This document shows positions 8,401 to 9,086 of a DNA stretch of 9,086 nucleotides, one piece after another. Numbering within the stretch: position 1 is the stretch's first letter; every line of letters starts with the position of its first letter. Origin of the DNA: UBA4416 sp044340865 (lineage in GTDB: Bacteria; Bacteroidota; Bacteroidia; B-17B0; Aurantibacillaceae); the NCBI GenBank assembly GCA_044340865.1, contig JBIISW010000102.1, positions 1 through 9,086 of the forward strand, in the 5' to 3' direction. Under the pieces are notes generated by a model. That model was not told where the DNA came from, made no database searches, and worked only from the letters and a program-made list of their open reading frames with translations. The translations under genes and the position numbers were made by a program.

Positions 8401-8601
8401 AATTATGCTTTAAATAGTACGCTAAGCCGTACCATTTTAACATCGTTAACAGTATTCTTCGTTTTATTAGTCATCTTTATTTTCGGTGGAGAAAGTATCA
8501 GAGGATTTATTTTTGCTTTATTAATTGGCCGTATCATCGGTACCTATTCATCATTATGTATTTCAACTCCAATTGTTGTTGATTTCGAAAAGAAAAGCTA
8601 A
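5461..8601 (+). CDS. secDF: SecDF, fused protein translocase accessory subunit
   Basis: Inner-membrane accessory of the Sec translocon that uses the proton gradient to pull exported proteins through and release them on the periplasmic side. The 1046 residues form SecD followed by SecF in one chain. SecD half: first membrane segment at about 8-26, LGLDLRGGMNVTLEI at 107-121, periplasmic P1 domain with FRSRIDRFGVAQPNIQ at 216-231 and ELPGVKDKERVRELLQ at 242-257, then a five-helix membrane block at about 568-722 with GLAVDANILIFERIREE at 632-648. SecF half: membrane segment at about 752-768, GVDFKGGRTYQVRF at 777-790, a small P4 domain, and a second five-helix block at about 872-1040. Residues matching the proton-path positions of Thermus SecDF as I recall them are present: Asp636, Asp912 (in FHDV) and the Arg pair in FDRIRE (958/960). 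A polar insert fills about 286-345. It has its own promoter and terminator, so it is probably monocistronic. Confidence 0.95.
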   Translation: MQNKGAIKIFAILLALACIFYLSFTWVTRGVENDAKEFAESISTSPAITSAAKAYASNNATKELFYIDSVKTKTVDRYLDSVKKQPVYDLLVASYTYEECKKREINLGLDLRGGMNVTLEISVADILKNLSNNNPDAAFNKSIADASAKLGKENNDDFLTLFEKTYKSNSPNGRLAPLFQTIELKGKVDFNSSNDVVMAFIRKTVDEAITNSEATFRSRIDRFGVAQPNIQKLGNSGRILVELPGVKDKERVRELLQGTANLEFWETYENQEIAPFFEKANERVKNILFPNFEVKKDTSLVNDTTKMTVATKTVAVDSVKIKDSLAKLIAPTSPTLATAAKQDTAYENFMKRFPLYSLYSPLKAAVYQDEKSKGYAYIPGPTVGYALKQDTAKINSYFRMEKVKAVFPSKVKFMWGAKATLRGEAPNQVETFDLYAIKVTDRSGKAAMFGDIITDARSDFNAQSGGHPYISMTMTGEAATNWAKLTKANSPKSASEKGHSIAVVMDNMVYSAPTVNGEIKGGQSQITGNFTVEEANALAAVLSAGKLPAPARIVEESVVGPSLGQEAIDSSLMSFVIALLVILVFMYMYYNKAGMVANIALIANMFFIMGGLTSMTAVLTLPGIAGIVLTIGLAVDANILIFERIREELALGKNTSNAIKEGFKHAMSSIIDSNATLAILAIILYVFGSGPIQGFATTLLIGIGASLFSAILITRVIFEWMLERKMEIPFDNSITRNSFKDVAFNFVGRRKVYYMISAAIIVLGAVFYVKNDGFKLGVDFKGGRTYQVRFEKEMETESVKKALSTVFKDASLEVKTVGSANQLKITTSYRVTDNTATVDSEVETALNEGLNTLKVNHEIVSQQKVGPTIATDILYGAYGAILFSCLLMFIYILVRFKKWQYGLGAVVALFHDVLVVLSFYTILDGVVPFSLEIGQDFIAAILTVMGYTMTETVVVFDRIRERLAESGKSDVQGEERNTLINYALNSTLSRTILTSLTVFFVLLVIFIFGGESIRGFIFALLIGRIIGTYSSLCISTPIVVDFEKKS

Positions 8602-8622
8602 AAAATAATAATAGATAAATTT

Positions 8623-8654
8623 AAAAGGCCATTCATAACGAATGGCCTTTTTTT
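8623..8654 (+). terminator. Intrinsic terminator after secDF
   Basis: A 12-base perfect inverted repeat (8623-8634 with 8640-8651, core AAGGCCATTC/GAATGGCCTT) with a 5-base loop ATAAC, followed by a T run through 8654. It starts 21 bases after the secDF stop. It separates secDF from the MbnP-like gene, which therefore needs its own promoter. Confidence 0.92.
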
Positions 8655-8741
8655 GTCTCATAAAAATAACAGTTCACCTCATTTAATAAATTCATAAATT
8701 CAAAACAAGTATTTTTATATAAAGGATAAAAGATCTAAACT

Positions 8742-9086
8742 ATGAGCATTAAACGTGTGTTACTACTATTGTTATTTATAGTGTTTAAATGCGCTTACAG
8801 TCAACAAAATGAGGCTATTAAACTAACCTTTAAATCTTATTTTGGTGATGAAGAATTTAAATTAAATCGAAATTACCCACAATCAACATTAAATGATAGC
8901 ATTCAAATTGAAACACTGAAATTTTATATTTCAGGAATTGAACTGTTAGATTCAAACAACCGTATTTTGAAAGAAAAAAACAGCTATCATTTAATCGATT
9001 TTGAAAATAAAAATTCTCAATCTATCCAATTATATATTCCTAAAAAAAGTCGTATATCTAAATTAAAATTTAATATTGGTATTGAT
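8742..9086 (+). CDS. MbnP-like exported protein, 3' partial
   Basis: The first 115 residues of a protein that continues beyond the window with no stop. It starts with a typical signal peptide: basic SIKR, hydrophobic LLLLLFIVF, and likely cleavage at AYS20/QQ. Cys17 is preceded by Lys, so it is a poor lipobox and the protein is more likely soluble periplasmic or exported. The mature part resembles the MbnP-like family: LTFKSYFGDEEFKLN at 28-42, then QIETLKFYISGIELL at 55-69, SYHLIDFEN at 81-89, and IPKKSRISKLKFNIGID at the edge. Family members are usually about 230-280 residues. MbnP is a copper-binding periplasmic partner of a di-haem MauG/MbnH-type enzyme in methanobactin systems, but Bacteroidota members are broader and their role is poorly defined. 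The metal-binding part would lie downstream and cannot be judged. I could not find a clear promoter in the 87 bases between the terminator and the start. Confidence 0.78.
   Translation, partial: MSIKRVLLLLLFIVFKCAYSQQNEAIKLTFKSYFGDEEFKLNRNYPQSTLNDSIQIETLKFYISGIELLDSNNRILKEKNSYHLIDFENKNSQSIQLYIPKKSRISKLKFNIGID

Noticed and set aside
8655..8741. Promoter or binding site upstream of the MbnP-like gene
   Set aside because: AT-rich with TATTTTTATAT-like text, but no TAnnTTTG or spaced TTTG could be found; a promoter must exist but cannot be placed.

Overview
This window looks like the chromosome of a member of the Bacteroidota. The signs are AT-rich DNA, a single-polypeptide SecD-SecF fusion, the Bacteroidota type of LptE lipoprotein, a predicted type IX secretion (T9SS) substrate with a C-terminal sorting domain, and a promoter matching the unusual Bacteroidota consensus (TTTG, about 20 bases, TAnnTTTG). 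Class and genus cannot be settled from this stretch. Flavobacteriia-like or related orders are plausible.

Layout: (1) 3-1130, the 3' part of a thiolase gene of the 3-oxoadipyl-CoA thiolase type; the first roughly 26 residues lie before the window. (2) 1164-3019, a tight forward cluster of lptE, a gene for a cytoplasmic TPR-like protein joined to lptE by a TAATG overlap, and secG, closed by a strong hairpin terminator at 3041-3073. (3) 3103-5328 on the minus strand, a 741-residue secreted protein with nine calcium-loop FG-GAP/VCBS repeats and a type A T9SS sorting tail. (4) 5329-5460, a divergent intergenic region carrying a good promoter for secDF. (5) 5461-8601, the secDF fusion, followed by a second hairpin terminator at 8623-8654. 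(6) 8742-9086, the start of an MbnP-like exported protein that runs off the window.

Most of the window concerns the cell envelope. LptE works in lipopolysaccharide insertion at the outer membrane. SecG and SecDF are auxiliary parts of the Sec translocon. The VCBS and MbnP-like proteins are both exported through Sec by their signal peptides. The thiolase is the metabolic outlier, and only its 33-base distance from lptE suggests a shared transcript.

No stretch over 300 bases lacks a gene. I see no tRNA, rRNA, insertion sequence, CRISPR array or phage genes. I did not find a convincing new biological system here. The points most worth a second look are the repeat layout and cysteine-rich insert of the VCBS protein, a changed motif in the SecF half of SecDF, and what follows the MbnP-like gene.
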